DNA from: a virus
Length of the DNA: 64,000 nt
Reading direction: 5' to 3' (one strand)
IMG/VR virus record: IMGVR_UViG_3300046454_000807
Span: 1 to 64,000 of that record
Numbering within the stretch: the stretch's first letter is position 1; each line of letters begins with the position of its first letter. A program made the position numbers and the translations under genes. Shown here piece by piece: positions 1 through 8,650 of the stretch. Under the pieces are notes generated by a model, which was not told the origin of the DNA, ran no database searches, and was given only the letters and a program-made list of their open reading frames with translations.

Positions 1-156
1 GCGCCGGCGCCGACCCCCGGTAATGCACCCGAAGGCAAAGGGGGCGAAGTCTGCGTGCGGAACCCGGCGCTGCCCGCCTGCGTCCATGCAGGCTCGAACG
101 GGGTCGGGGCGGAAGTCGGCGGCGTTGGCGTCGAAGTCGGAACGTCCGGCGAATAG
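1..156 (+). CDS. 3' end of a gene cut by the window edge
   Basis: Frame 1 is open from the first base to a TAG at 154-156, giving 51 residues without a start. The visible C-terminus has two cysteines (CVRNPALPAC) and then a Gly/Val-rich low-complexity tail (GVGAEVGGVGVEVGTSGE). Function is not recognisable. It is read in the same direction as the packaging genes that follow, so it could be the end of a lysis or structural gene, but nothing visible decides this. Confidence 0.5.
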   Translation, partial: APAPTPGNAPEGKGGEVCVRNPALPACVHAGSNGVGAEVGGVGVEVGTSGE

Positions 157-183
157 CCCCTTGCGCTGGTCCCCCAGGTGCGA

Positions 184-189
184 TATACC
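184..189 (+). promoter_or_regulatory. possible -10 element (TATACC)
   Basis: The hexamer TATACC lies 18 bases before the ATG at 208. A similar TATACCT sequence precedes the gene at 32248. No -35 element is visible. Weak evidence. Confidence 0.25.
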
Positions 190-207
190 TGGTGGCGGCT
201 AGTAGCG

Positions 208-552
208 ATGGCAGTAAGAACTGACTGGCATGAGGACGCAACTGTCGGCCCCCCAGGGCTCGATCCGTTCGAGCTGGCATCATCCGGTGCCATGAGCGTT
301 GATCTCCCTATCGGACTCGACACCAGCGCCGAGGAGCTGACCAGGCGTCTGTCGTCGCTGATACGTCGCGAGGCCCGACTGTTCAACATGGGCACCACCT
401 GCCCAATCAAGGACAGCTCGGAAACCTCCTGTCTTGCGTGCCCGCTTTCCCAGGTCGGTCAGGACTGTGTGAAAGCTGGCCTCTGCGAGACCGGCTGCGA
501 GCAGGAGCGGGTTCAGACGCTGCTGCTGGCCAAGCAACACAGTGGGCGCTGA
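208..552 (+). CDS. small cysteine-rich protein
   Basis: A 114-residue protein; a GTG at 178 would add ten residues but lies upstream of the possible -10 element. The second half carries six cysteines (CPIK, SCLACP, DCVK, LCETGC) within about 35 residues, suggesting a metal-binding or disulfide fold. The middle (DTSAEELTRRLSSLIRREAR) looks helical. The stop overlaps the GTG start of the next gene by 11 bases. I do not recognise the family. Position just upstream of HNH and terminase genes suggests a packaging-region accessory. Confidence 0.6.
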   Translation: MAVRTDWHEDATVGPPGLDPFELASSGAMSVDLPIGLDTSAEELTRRLSSLIRREARLFNMGTTCPIKDSSETSCLACPLSQVGQDCVKAGLCETGCEQERVQTLLLAKQHSGR

Positions 553-994
553 GGGCGCCGGCCCTCGACCCTGGCGCCAGCGTAGGGCCAGGACGATCTT
601 CCTCCGGGTGCCCTACTCTGACTGGGGGCTCGTCAGATCAGGGCGCAAGATGGAGTTCCGGTCCTCCCCAAGGGCTTGTCCGCAGCTCTGGGATGTCGAG
701 CCCCCTCTTCCCGTCGTCGCCTACGCGATCTTCCGCAACGGCGACTACAAGCACGAGCTGATGGTCCTGGAGGAGACCTGGCGCGAGCCGCTGGGCTCGA
801 TCTCGGCCGAGTCGCTCGCGGCGGAGGGTCAGCGCGACATGGCCCACTTCCGCCGCTACTGGATGAAGCGCGAGAGCCGAGCCTTCGAGCCGATGCGGAT
901 CGTTAGCGTCTTCAGGGTGCGGCCGTGGGTGTCGGCGGATGATCGAGCGATGGCCGACCGGCTGCTCGATCGCCTCTACGGGGAGTTCACGTGA
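542..994 (+). CDS. ASCH-like small protein
   Basis: A 150-residue protein starting at GTG 542. The segment around residues 19-36 (FLRVPYSDWGLVRSGRKMEF) resembles the start of ASCH/PUA-like domains, where a strand is followed by W..(I/V)..G.K..EfR. The rest is mixed alpha/beta and ends in a helix (ADRLLDRLYGEF). ASCH domains are thought to bind RNA or modified nucleotides. It overlaps the HNH gene by 4 bases (GTGA), so translation is probably coupled. The domain call rests on one motif and is tentative. Confidence 0.5.
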   Translation: MGAEGAGPRPWRQRRARTIFLRVPYSDWGLVRSGRKMEFRSSPRACPQLWDVEPPLPVVAYAIFRNGDYKHELMVLEETWREPLGSISAESLAAEGQRDMAHFRRYWMKRESRAFEPMRIVSVFRVRPWVSADDRAMADRLLDRLYGEFT

Positions 995-1377
995 GCGGCC
1001 CGGTCTCCACCTTCGAGCCCGAAGAATCCGGCATGACCGCGGAGCGCCGAGCCTTCCACTACGCCGCCCAGAAGCAGCGCATCTGCCGAGGATGCAGGGC
1101 GAAGTGGCCCTGGCATCCACACCACGTCGTCTACGAGCAGGAAGTGAAACGTCTTGGCGGCGATGTCAATGACGTGAGGAACGCGCTGCGCCTCTGCCCG
1201 GACTGCCACGCGAACCACCACGGCCGATCGCGGCCGATCAAGCTCACCCAGCTAACCGACGCAAATTACGAGTTCGCGTTCGAGCTGATGGGCGAGCGCG
1301 CCGCTGACTACCTGCGACAGAAGTACGATGGCGACGATCCCCGACTAGAGGAGTGGGTGCAGCGTGTTCGAGACTGA
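991..1377 (+). CDS. HNH endonuclease
   Basis: A 128-residue HNH nuclease: a CxxC pair (CRGC, about residues 33-36), the HH of the first strand (HPHHVVYEQ), and the second zinc pair with the HNH helix (NALRLCPDCHANHH). HNH proteins beside terminase genes are known in many HK97-type phages to support cos cleavage or packaging by the large terminase. Here it lies directly before the terminase candidates with 4-base and 14-base overlaps to its neighbours. It could instead be a mobile homing nuclease, but its small size and tight packing favour a packaging role. Confidence 0.85.
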   Translation: MSGPVSTFEPEESGMTAERRAFHYAAQKQRICRGCRAKWPWHPHHVVYEQEVKRLGGDVNDVRNALRLCPDCHANHHGRSRPIKLTQLTDANYEFAFELMGERAADYLRQKYDGDDPRLEEWVQRVRD

Positions 1378-2002
1378 AGCGCCGGGCGGCGGCCAGCTCG
1401 TCCTTCGCAGCCAGGAGGAGGTTGACCTTTACGACGAGATGTCGAGTGCCTACCAGCGCGACTACAGGCTGGTGCGGCAGAGCGAGAAAATCCTGCTCGG
1501 CTCGATCCTCGGCCAGGCGCTGATCCTCTTCCGTGCCCAGCAGGAAATGGCCGGTATGGTCGAGAAGACCGACGCCGGCGGCGTGCCAACTGGCGAGTAC
1601 GAGGAAAAGGAACTGAAGCCAGCCGAGCGTGTCGCAATTCAGAAGACGATTACCGAAGCGACCAAAGAGATCAGGGAGATCGAGAAAGCGCTTGGGATAG
1701 ATAAGAAGTCCCGCGACTCAGGTGGACAGGAATCAGTCGCGCTCTACATCTTGAATCTGAAGAAAGCAGCTAACCGGATGGGGATACACATCTTCCGTCG
1801 GGTGAAACTGTACGAAGAATTCGTCATGCAGATGAGCTGGCGGCTGCGGCTCCTGCGCAATGGTGACGACGAGGACAAGCAGTACCATGACATCAGCCCG
1901 GAGAAAATCTGCGAGTGGGCTGAGTCACAGATCGCCATGCTGGCGGAGTTCGACCAGATGTTCGCGAAAGACCAAGCTCGACTGTTCGGAGGCAAGCTGT
2001 GA
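1364..2002 (+). CDS. terminase small subunit (candidate)
   Basis: A 212-residue, mostly helical, charged protein with a GTG start at 1364 inside the end of the HNH gene. Features include a helix-rich N-terminus (QEEVDLYDEMSSAYQRDYR), a long central helix (KTITEATKEIREIEKALGI) and helical C-terminal pairs. Terminase small subunits are DNA-binding helical oligomers encoded just before TerL, and this is the best positioned gene. No clear helix-turn-helix signature is visible, so the call is mainly positional. It overlaps the next gene by 4 bases (GTGA). Confidence 0.5.
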   Translation: MFETEAPGGGQLVLRSQEEVDLYDEMSSAYQRDYRLVRQSEKILLGSILGQALILFRAQQEMAGMVEKTDAGGVPTGEYEEKELKPAERVAIQKTITEATKEIREIEKALGIDKKSRDSGGQESVALYILNLKKAANRMGIHIFRRVKLYEEFVMQMSWRLRLLRNGDDEDKQYHDISPEKICEWAESQIAMLAEFDQMFAKDQARLFGGKL

Positions 2003-2229
2003 CGACGGAGGAGAGGCTGCAAGAAGCCGCGGCACTTGGAGACAAGATGCTGGAGCTGCTCGATGAGGTAACCGACCACGGCGCCGGTGCCGGCGGCAGC
2101 CAGTTCATCGGCCTCACTCAGCGTTGGGGCACGCTGATGGGGGACTGCCAGCGAGCCGGTCTGGTGGACGCGCCCGAGCACCCCGAGGACCCGATGGAGG
2201 AGTGGGGCTCTCACGGGGGGTCGGATTGA
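1999..2229 (+). CDS. small hypothetical protein
   Basis: A 76-residue protein starting at GTG 1999 (GTGA overlap with the previous stop). The N-terminal half is a helix (ERLQEAAALGDKMLELLDEV), the middle is Gly-rich (GAGAGGSQF) and the C-terminus is acidic. Its stop overlaps the TTG start of the next gene by 4 bases. Family and function unknown; part of the packaging operon. Confidence 0.6.
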   Translation: MTTEERLQEAAALGDKMLELLDEVTDHGAGAGGSQFIGLTQRWGTLMGDCQRAGLVDAPEHPEDPMEEWGSHGGSD

Positions 2230-2774
2230 AGCGCCGTCGGTTCCTTCGCCGCGTCCTCGAACGTCTCTGGGTGACGGAGGTCATCGGGCAGGACGAGTGC
2301 CCGCTGATGCTGCGCTGGACGATCGTAAAGCTGCCCTTCGGCAAGCTGATGATCCACCATTTCCCACCGAACGTCACCGACCGCGATCCACACGACCACC
2401 CTTCACCCTTCATCTCGCTGATCCTCAAGGGTGGTTACTTCAACATTGAGTGGATCAAGGTTGATCTACCGGGTCAGGAGCACATGGCAGAGGTCGAGTG
2501 GCTCGGCCGCGGGCGGCTCGTTCTCCGCCGCGCCAAGCACATGCACATCACCGAGACGAGCGATCAAGGCGCCTGGACCCTGGTGCTCATGGGACCAAAG
2601 ACTCGACGCGAGTGGGGGTTCCTGCGGCTCGCCGACGACAAGTGGTGGGAGTGGAAAGCCTACGTCGAGCGCTGGGGCGGCGTCGTTCGCTGTGACACCG
2701 GCGAGCTAGACGAAGAGCAGCCCGGCGAGTACGCACCGTATCGCCTCTACAAGGGCACCCACCCGGCGCAGTGA
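2226..2774 (+). CDS. cupin-like protein
   Basis: A TTG start at 2226 (TTGA overlap with the previous stop) gives 182 residues; upstream in-frame starts add a low-complexity Gly/Arg stretch that looks non-coding. The core has strands and histidines in cupin order: HHFPPN, then DPHDHPSPF (HxH plus the conserved strand LILKGGYF), and later KHMHITE. Cupins are beta-barrels that bind a metal through these histidines. Similar small cupin-like proteins occur in phage genomes, but their role is not established. It lies two bases before TerL. Confidence 0.6.
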   Translation: MKRRRFLRRVLERLWVTEVIGQDECPLMLRWTIVKLPFGKLMIHHFPPNVTDRDPHDHPSPFISLILKGGYFNIEWIKVDLPGQEHMAEVEWLGRGRLVLRRAKHMHITETSDQGAWTLVLMGPKTRREWGFLRLADDKWWEWKAYVERWGGVVRCDTGELDEEQPGEYAPYRLYKGTHPAQ

Positions 2775-2775
2775 G

Positions 2776-4548
2776 ATGGACCTGACGCTCAAGCAGCTCC
2801 CGGCGTTCCTCGAACAAGACGAGTACACATTTCCCGTTCGCGATCCGAAGGTGGGCCTGATCGAGGGGATGAACGGCCAGTTCGTCAACGAAGGCGACTT
2901 CGACTTCGACATGGACGACCTGCTGCTGATGGCGATCTTGAAAGACTCGCTGTTCGCGGCTGAGTTGCTCTGGGAAGACCCAGCGAACCATGCGTATGGC
3001 GGTCTCTACAGAGTTATCGACTACCAGTACCCCCTCTGGCGTAACGAAGACCCTTACGCTGGCTTCGCCTGCGCTCGCGCGGTGGGTAAGACCGAGAGCA
3101 TCAAGGGGGACTCGTTCTCTCACACGTTCAAACGACTGCGCGACAACATGCTCGTCACCGCGCCCGAGCTAATCCACCTTCACCCGCTGACCGATGCCAT
3201 CGAGGAACGTATTCGCGACACGCGGCTGACCCGAGAATTCCTTGACATCCGCGGGGGTAAGACTGGCTTCACGCACAAACCCTTCGGCGTTGACTTCCTT
3301 GACGGGACGAAGATCGTCGGACGCATCCCGCGGCTGACCGGCACCGGCGTCAAGGGCCAGCATCAGCCCGACCTCCGCGTAGAGGAGGCTCAGGACTACC
3401 CCGAGCGCGGCTGGACGGAGGTCCACGAGACCGTCAACAAGGACCATGTGGACCGGGAGGGTAAACCCGACTTCACCTACTGGTTCTACGGCGTGCATTC
3501 CGGGGCGCGCGAGTCAGGGTTCTACAAACGCATCAACAAAGGTGCGTTCAAACTCATCACCATCACCAAGCTGATGACGAAAACCTGGAACAAGGCCGAG
3601 AAGGATGCGGCGATCGCCGCCTATGGTGGAACCAACTCTCCCGATTACCGACGCAACATCCTTGGTGAGGCTGGGGCGCCGGCCAGCCCGTTCTTCGTGA
3701 TGTCCCGACTGATGGCCGCTATCGACCAGAACCGCGAGAGTGACTACAACCAGAACTCCTACGTCAAGCAGAGAATTCACGCTGAGGACATCGAGGAGCT
3801 GGACATGACGATGCAGGACATCCTCGACCTGCCGGCTGACTTCGGGTCGATCCACGCGGGGATGGACGTGGGCCTGACGATCGCGCCAACGGTGATAGTG
3901 CTGTTCTCAAAGGAGAAGATAGAAGGGCGCGAACGGTTGAAGCTGCTGCGGCTTTACGAACTCTGGCGCCTGCGCCCGAAGCAGATCAGGGCAGCCCTCT
4001 ACGCACTCGCCTTTCACTTTGGTCCCAAGATGCTGAGCTTCGGGATGGACGTGACCGGGCTCGGCTTCCCGATGTTCCAGGAGATGGAGGACGACGAGGC
4101 GGCTCCGTCGCGGCTCCTGGAGGTCTCGCGGGGGTACTTCTTCAATGCCTCCGTGCCGGTTGGCGTTCACAAGGACTTCATCATTGAGGACACCAAGGGT
4201 CAGATGCGCGACCAGTACGGATCGGCGGTGAAGGAGGAAATGGACCCGCTGACCGGAGAGAAACGCTTTGTCACCACGATGCCGATGATCGAGGCCAGCA
4301 CTCGCTACACCAGGGATTGGATCGACACCGGGCGGATGCTGCTCCCCTTCGACCCCGAGGTCGTCGGCGACATGCAGGGCGAGACGCACCAGCGGGTGAA
4401 AGCTGTAGGTGAACGCCGAGGGAAGAAGCCGAATGCCTTCCACATCCTCGATGCGATCCGTGCCGCCGCGATGGCAGAGCGCGCCGAGGAAATCGAGGAG
4501 TCGATGGCGCACGGCGAGCAGGAAGACGTACTGGACATGGTGGGATGA
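2776..4548 (+). CDS. terL: terminase large subunit
   Basis: A 590-residue packaging motor of usual length. The ATPase half has a Walker A-like P-loop at about 99-108 (CARAVGKTES) and a Walker B region at about 199-206 (DLRVEEAQ) with the catalytic glutamate. The C-terminal RNase H-like nuclease half has acidic metal ligands in GMDVG (D364) and GMDVTGLG (D425), and a late HILDAIRAA helix carrying another aspartate. It translocates DNA into the prohead through the portal and cuts the concatemer. It overlaps the next gene by ATGA. Confidence 0.92.
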   Translation: MDLTLKQLPAFLEQDEYTFPVRDPKVGLIEGMNGQFVNEGDFDFDMDDLLLMAILKDSLFAAELLWEDPANHAYGGLYRVIDYQYPLWRNEDPYAGFACARAVGKTESIKGDSFSHTFKRLRDNMLVTAPELIHLHPLTDAIEERIRDTRLTREFLDIRGGKTGFTHKPFGVDFLDGTKIVGRIPRLTGTGVKGQHQPDLRVEEAQDYPERGWTEVHETVNKDHVDREGKPDFTYWFYGVHSGARESGFYKRINKGAFKLITITKLMTKTWNKAEKDAAIAAYGGTNSPDYRRNILGEAGAPASPFFVMSRLMAAIDQNRESDYNQNSYVKQRIHAEDIEELDMTMQDILDLPADFGSIHAGMDVGLTIAPTVIVLFSKEKIEGRERLKLLRLYELWRLRPKQIRAALYALAFHFGPKMLSFGMDVTGLGFPMFQEMEDDEAAPSRLLEVSRGYFFNASVPVGVHKDFIIEDTKGQMRDQYGSAVKEEMDPLTGEKRFVTTMPMIEASTRYTRDWIDTGRMLLPFDPEVVGDMQGETHQRVKAVGERRGKKPNAFHILDAIRAAAMAERAEEIEESMAHGEQEDVLDMVG

Positions 4549-4970
4549 CCGTCCGCGCCGAGGTCCAGACGCTCGACGAGATCAAGGCGACGATTCAGGA
4601 AGTCGCGGCGCTGCGGATGCCGGACTTCGAGGCGGTCGAGGCCCACGACAAGATCGAGATGCTGGAGGACTACCTGCTCGAAACAGCGCGGGCGCGGCAT
4701 GTGCTCGAACAGGCTCGGCTGATCCTGGAGGACGCCTACGAGGAGATCGACGATAAGTGGCGCGCGGTCGAGGGCTTCGAGGTCTACCTGCGCGGGCGCC
4801 CGAAGACGACGCAGGAGATCGACGAAGCCAAGCGCCAGGTCAACCCAGACCTCTTCTACAGCCGGCGGCGGTGCATCAAGCTCCTGCGCCAGCTCGGCAA
4901 CCAGAACCGCCGCATGGAGCGCGACGACGCCGCGTGCAGCCGCGCCTACACAATGCTCACGGGCAGTTAG
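4545..4970 (+). CDS. coiled-coil hypothetical protein
   Basis: A 141-residue helical protein coupled to terL by an ATGA overlap. Long heptad-like stretches (KIEMLEDYLLETARARHVLE, ILEDAYEEIDDKWRAVE) predict coiled coil, with a basic C-terminal part (YSRRRCIKLLRQLGNQNRR). No enzymatic motif is visible. Position between terL and portal suggests a packaging or head-assembly accessory. The 181 bases that follow hold no gene, only the promoter motif before 5152. Confidence 0.65.
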   Translation: MTVRAEVQTLDEIKATIQEVAALRMPDFEAVEAHDKIEMLEDYLLETARARHVLEQARLILEDAYEEIDDKWRAVEGFEVYLRGRPKTTQEIDEAKRQVNPDLFYSRRRCIKLLRQLGNQNRRMERDDAACSRAYTMLTGS

Positions 4971-5134
4971 TAAGATCGTCAGCGGGCTGGCTTCGGTCAG
5001 TCGAGCCCGAGTCCCAGGGCACCGGCATCGCCTCTGTCGGTTGCGTTGACGGTCAGCGGGCGAGGCACCGGGCAACGGTCGTCGGCCTCCTTGACGTTTA
5101 GCGACGCCCAGGGAGACCCGGCGGCCGCCGGCTG

Positions 5135-5151
5135 CTCGTAAATTAGGCCAC
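5135..5151 (+). promoter_or_regulatory. TCGTAnATTA promoter motif, leaderless
   Basis: CTCGTAAATTAGGCCAC lies immediately before the ATG at 5152. The -10-like hexamer TAAATT (5139-5144) is 7 bases from the start codon, so a transcript would begin at or next to the ATG. The same core recurs at 6522, 8645, 9230 and 14774. No conserved -35 is visible. Confidence 0.6.
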
Positions 5152-5511
5152 ATGGACCGAGATGTGGCCGCAGGTCTCGTGCGCTCCGCGAACCGTTCCG
5201 GCGCGACGCCCAAGCAGAGCGAGAACCCCTACCGCGGCTTGATCCCCGAGCCCGAGGAGCTGGCGATCGGCACGCCCGAGCAGTCCGCGACGGAAGCCGC
5301 CGATCTCAAGCAGGCCGAACGGATGAAGCTGGCCAAAGAAGGCAAGGCTCTCCCCGACGGCAGCTTCCCGATCCGCAACGTCGCAGACCTGAAAAAGGCC
5401 CGCGTCCGCGCGCATCAGGCCGACAACCCCGGAGCCGCCAAGCGCCACATCAAGAAGCGCGAACGCGCTCTCGGCGTCAGCCTCGGGCCTATGGGCGCCT
5501 ACGAAGAATAG
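5152..5511 (+). CDS. DUF6582-like small virion-region protein
   Basis: A 119-residue protein whose start is fixed by the promoter motif ending at 5151. The C-terminal half (KALPDGSFPIRN, then DLKKARVRAH, then AAKRHIKKRERALG) matches a short basic module often attached to phage head proteins or found alone: LPDgsfPI, a helix, then a KrHI..Ra.alG helix. This is recalled family knowledge and the exact family name is uncertain. The N-terminal half is probably disordered. First gene of a transcription unit ahead of the portal. Confidence 0.6.
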   Translation: MDRDVAAGLVRSANRSGATPKQSENPYRGLIPEPEELAIGTPEQSATEAADLKQAERMKLAKEGKALPDGSFPIRNVADLKKARVRAHQADNPGAAKRHIKKRERALGVSLGPMGAYEE

Positions 5512-5513
5512 GC

Positions 5514-6092
5514 ATGTACGAGGCCGTCGAGTGCTTCTGGGTCGAGCCCGATGGGAAGGCGCTGCACACCCTTCGACGCTACCGCCGCGGCGATAGCCAC
5601 GACTGCCCCGAGGGCGACTACCACTACTCGATCGTCGAGGTCGGTGAGCACGACGTGCGCTGGGCCGACGGCGACGACGGCGGCCACTACATCGCGGCGA
5701 TCGACGTGGCCGAGTACGCCGGGGACCCGCGCTGGCCGACGCACTGCGCCTGCGGTTACGAGTTCACCGAGGACGACCACTGGCAGGTCAACCAGGAGCC
5801 GATCTACGTCGCCGAGGACGGCCGTCGAGCCTGGACGAGCCATGCCTACCACCGCAAACCCACGCCGGGCGCGATGTTCGACACCTTCTGGCGCCCTGAG
5901 CTGCGCAAAGAGGATGGCCTGGCGATCTCCGTCGTCTGCCCCGACGGCGCCGTGTGGTGCATCGACGACGAGGCCACCAGCGGCGGTCACTGGACGCGCA
6001 CCGGCACCGCGCCGAAGCTGACCGTCCAGCCCTCGATTCAGACGCCCGACTACCACGGGCACCTGACCGACGGCGTGCTAACCGCCGGATAG
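5514..6092 (+). CDS. hypothetical protein with CxC motif
   Basis: A 192-residue acidic protein starting 2 bases after the previous stop. It is rich in Trp, Tyr, His and Asp, with a HCACGYEF segment near residue 80 that could be half of a zinc site, and conserved-looking strands (IYVAEDGRRAW, AISVVCPDGAVWCIDD). Similar proteins are common near the portal genes of actinobacteriophages. Function is not known. Confidence 0.65.
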   Translation: MYEAVECFWVEPDGKALHTLRRYRRGDSHDCPEGDYHYSIVEVGEHDVRWADGDDGGHYIAAIDVAEYAGDPRWPTHCACGYEFTEDDHWQVNQEPIYVAEDGRRAWTSHAYHRKPTPGAMFDTFWRPELRKEDGLAISVVCPDGAVWCIDDEATSGGHWTRTGTAPKLTVQPSIQTPDYHGHLTDGVLTAG

Positions 6093-6297
6093 CGCGAGCC
6101 GACCCCAGCCCCCGCAGAAGAGAGGTCCGACCCCGGCTGGGTGGGTTGCCGAACTTCTATCTTGGCCGGCGCGCTCCGGCGCCCCCGGCTCAGGTCCTCG
6201 ACCCTCGCCGGCCCAAACGCCGGCGGCCGTGGCGTCTTCGCCGGCTCGCAGGGCGAGTATACGCCGGTCGGGCTCCTCCCACCCTTCCGGCGCAGCT

Positions 6298-6453
6298 CTA
6301 CAGGACGGCGCCGGTCTCCCGGTCGCGGTCGCCGTAGAACTCGGCGTGGCCGTCCACTCTGACGAACATGATCCACGAGCGATCAGCGGGCTCGATCCAC
6401 CCGTCATACCCGTGGCTGTTGTCGGCGTAGCGGCCGATGGTGATATTGGTCAT
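6298..6453 (-). CDS. small antisense-oriented protein in the virion operon
   Basis: Leftward reading from ATG at 6453 to TAG at 6298 gives 51 residues: MTNITIGRYADNSHGYDGW, then IEPADRSWIMFVRVDGHAEF and a short charged tail. It looks like a compact beta-rich coding sequence. A minus-strand TAGGCT hexamer (6460-6465) sits 6 bases before the ATG, the leaderless spacing seen elsewhere in this genome, which supports the start. Function unknown. It is the only leftward gene inside the virion operon. The roughly 200 bases to its left hold GC-rich inverted repeats and no gene. Confidence 0.6.
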   Translation of the reverse strand: MTNITIGRYADNSHGYDGWIEPADRSWIMFVRVDGHAEFYGDRDRETGAVL

Positions 6454-6465
6454 GGCCGCAGCCTA
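6454..6465 (-). promoter_or_regulatory. leaderless promoter (TAGGCT) for the 6453 gene
   Basis: On the minus strand, TAGGCT is followed by GCGGCC and then ATG. The same arrangement (TAAGGT, 6 bases, ATG) is seen at 29816-29827. No -35 element recognised. Confidence 0.4.
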
Positions 6466-6521
6466 GCGCCTCGACCCGACCTCTTAGTGCCGTCGGTTCG
6501 CCGCTAAGCCGACCGGCGCCG

Positions 6522-6538
6522 CTCGTAGATTAGGCCCG
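6522..6538 (+). promoter_or_regulatory. TCGTAnATTA promoter motif, leaderless
   Basis: CTCGTAGATTAGGCCCG directly precedes the portal ATG at 6539. The hexamer TAGATT (6526-6531) is 7 bases from the ATG, the same spacing as at 5152. Confidence 0.6.
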
Positions 6539-8650
6539 ATGGACGTTTACAGCTCGGAGGAGGAGCGTCTGATCCTTCCGCCCGGCGTCAACGCCGGCAA
6601 CCTGGTCGGCGACGACGCGATGGACGGTGTGGTCGTCGATAACCAGACGGGGCTCCCCGACACCATGATCCGCGACGGCGTAGGAACCTTCCTCGCCGAG
6701 AACTCGGCCTACAGCCTGCGGCCCGAATTCCCGATCGAGATGTACACCGACGGATGGGGCTCGATGATGACCCGCACCGAATTCAAGTCGCCGGCGAGCA
6801 TCCCCGACGAGATCAGGCTGGCGCGGCACCTGGCCGAACGCGACGACGACGTGGCGGCGGTCCTCGGCGAGATGGTGGCTCTGGCCTTCTCCGACGGCGT
6901 GCAGGTGATGCACGGCGACGAGCGCACGCAGGCGCTGTTCTGCGCGATCAACGAGGAAATGGACATCGAGGGTGTGTTGGCCAACATGTACCGGGAGTGG
7001 TTGATCGCCTCCGCGGTGACGATCACGCATCTCTACACCCGCCAGAACCTCCAATACTGCCTCGGCTCCGGGGATCGCCAGCTCGAAGCCTCTCTGGCGA
7101 CGCCGCGGGTCGGCGTGCTGCCGGCGGAGAACATCCGCGTCATCGGCAACGACACCTTCGGCACCGCGCAGCTCGCCTTCGAACCCGAAAACGAGAAACA
7201 GCGCCGCTGGCTCCGCGAGTATTTCGACCCTGGCACGTCGCCGGCGCGCAAAGCGGAACTCGGGCGCCTCGATCGCGCGGCCGCCAACATGTTCGTCGGC
7301 CGGATCGCCGCCGACCCCTACGAAGTCAATCAGGCGGTCGTCACTGGAGGGCCGCTCTACCTGCTCAACCCCCGTGTCGTGCAGCGGATCACGATGCCAA
7401 AGGGGACCTGGAAATACCCGCGGCCGATGATGACCCGCGACTTCCCCCTACTGGAGGCCAAGAGGCTGCTGAACGTGATGGACTACGCGCTGCTCCAGGG
7501 CGGCTCGAACTTCATCGTCGTGGCGAAGAAGGGCTCCGACCAGCGGCCGGCGACGAAGAACGAGGTCGCCAACCTGCGCGAAGTGGTCCGGCGAGCCTCA
7601 AAGGTCGGCGTCATGGTCGGCGACCACCGGCTCAGCTTCGAGATCATCACGCCCAAACTCGACGAGCTGCTGAACTCCTCGAAGCGGCGCCTGGTCGGCC
7701 GCAAGCTGGCGATGGCGATCATGCGCGTCGCCGAGCACTCGACCGAGAGCGCCGACGCCAAGGGCATGGAGGCCGAGCTGGAAATCTTCAGCCGCGTAGT
7801 GAGCTGGGACCGGCGCCGGCTCAGCAAGTTCCTCAGACAAACCGTCTACACGGAGACCGCCCGCCGCAACCCGAGATACCTGAAATCGCCAGCCAACCTC
7901 TGGTTCATGCGGCTCGTGCTCCAGGGGCTCTCGGCCTTCACCGAACAGGTGCTCAAGCTGCGCGACCGCGGCGACATCTCCCGGCGCACGGCGGTCGAGG
8001 CGGCCGGGTTCGACTACGACGCCGAGCTTCAGGAGCGCGGCCGCGAGCTTGCCGAAGGCCACGACGAAACGCTGGTGCCAGGCACGGTGCCGCATACGTC
8101 GCCGGATCAGCCTGGCCAGCAGCCGCAGATCAACGACAACGGCGGCGGCCGCCCCCCCGGTGCAAAAACGGGCAAAGGCCCGGAAGACGGTCCCTACAAA
8201 AAACGGACGCTGCTGAAAGTCGCCGGCGAGACGATCAAAGCCTGGTTCGACGAGGACGCGGAGGTCGATCAGGTCGTGAGGATGGGCGAGACCACGATGG
8301 CCGTGCTCGAAGACCACCCCGACCGCGAGATCGGCCGGATGACCGGCAACGAGCGCGAGGCGCTGAGCCTCACCGAGCCCGATCGGATCGGCTCGACGAT
8401 CTACATCCCGGTCAACCCGGCCCACGAGACCGCGGAGGTCCGGGCGGTTCGCCTGACCGACGGCCTGTCGATGCTGATCGGCACGATGTCCGGCTCCGGC
8501 GCCCTGGTCGCTAAGGCGCTCTGCTTCCGCGAGCCGACCTTCGACGTGCGGGCCGCGGAGGAGATCGCGCTGCGGTGGGGCTTCATCACTCGCGAGCTGC
8601 CGGAGCTGCCGGCGCCGAAACCCGACCCAGAGCCAGAGCCGGCGTCGTAA
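6539..8650 (+). CDS. portal protein with C-terminal extension
   Basis: A 703-residue protein between terL and the protease-scaffold, where a portal is expected. Residues 1 to about 500 have portal-like organisation: mixed N-terminal region, a wing with repeated Arg/Trp strands (TWKYPRPMMTRDFPLLEAK) and a long helical stem (LLNSSKRRLVGRKLAMAIMR). A Pro/Gly-rich linker (about 510-560) leads to a further alpha/beta domain of about 150 residues (TIYIPVNPAHETAEVRAVR) and a Pro-Glu tail. Portals form the dodecameric DNA channel at one vertex. The extension is longer than in usual portals. The stop codon lies inside the next promoter motif. Confidence 0.8.
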   Translation: MDVYSSEEERLILPPGVNAGNLVGDDAMDGVVVDNQTGLPDTMIRDGVGTFLAENSAYSLRPEFPIEMYTDGWGSMMTRTEFKSPASIPDEIRLARHLAERDDDVAAVLGEMVALAFSDGVQVMHGDERTQALFCAINEEMDIEGVLANMYREWLIASAVTITHLYTRQNLQYCLGSGDRQLEASLATPRVGVLPAENIRVIGNDTFGTAQLAFEPENEKQRRWLREYFDPGTSPARKAELGRLDRAAANMFVGRIAADPYEVNQAVVTGGPLYLLNPRVVQRITMPKGTWKYPRPMMTRDFPLLEAKRLLNVMDYALLQGGSNFIVVAKKGSDQRPATKNEVANLREVVRRASKVGVMVGDHRLSFEIITPKLDELLNSSKRRLVGRKLAMAIMRVAEHSTESADAKGMEAELEIFSRVVSWDRRRLSKFLRQTVYTETARRNPRYLKSPANLWFMRLVLQGLSAFTEQVLKLRDRGDISRRTAVEAAGFDYDAELQERGRELAEGHDETLVPGTVPHTSPDQPGQQPQINDNGGGRPPGAKTGKGPEDGPYKKRTLLKVAGETIKAWFDEDAEVDQVVRMGETTMAVLEDHPDREIGRMTGNEREALSLTEPDRIGSTIYIPVNPAHETAEVRAVRLTDGLSMLIGTMSGSGALVAKALCFREPTFDVRAAEEIALRWGFITRELPELPAPKPDPEPEPAS

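Noticed and set aside
4305-5213. Leftward 302-codon frame over the end of terL
   Set aside because: No recognisable domain, spans the promoter motif and two good rightward genes.
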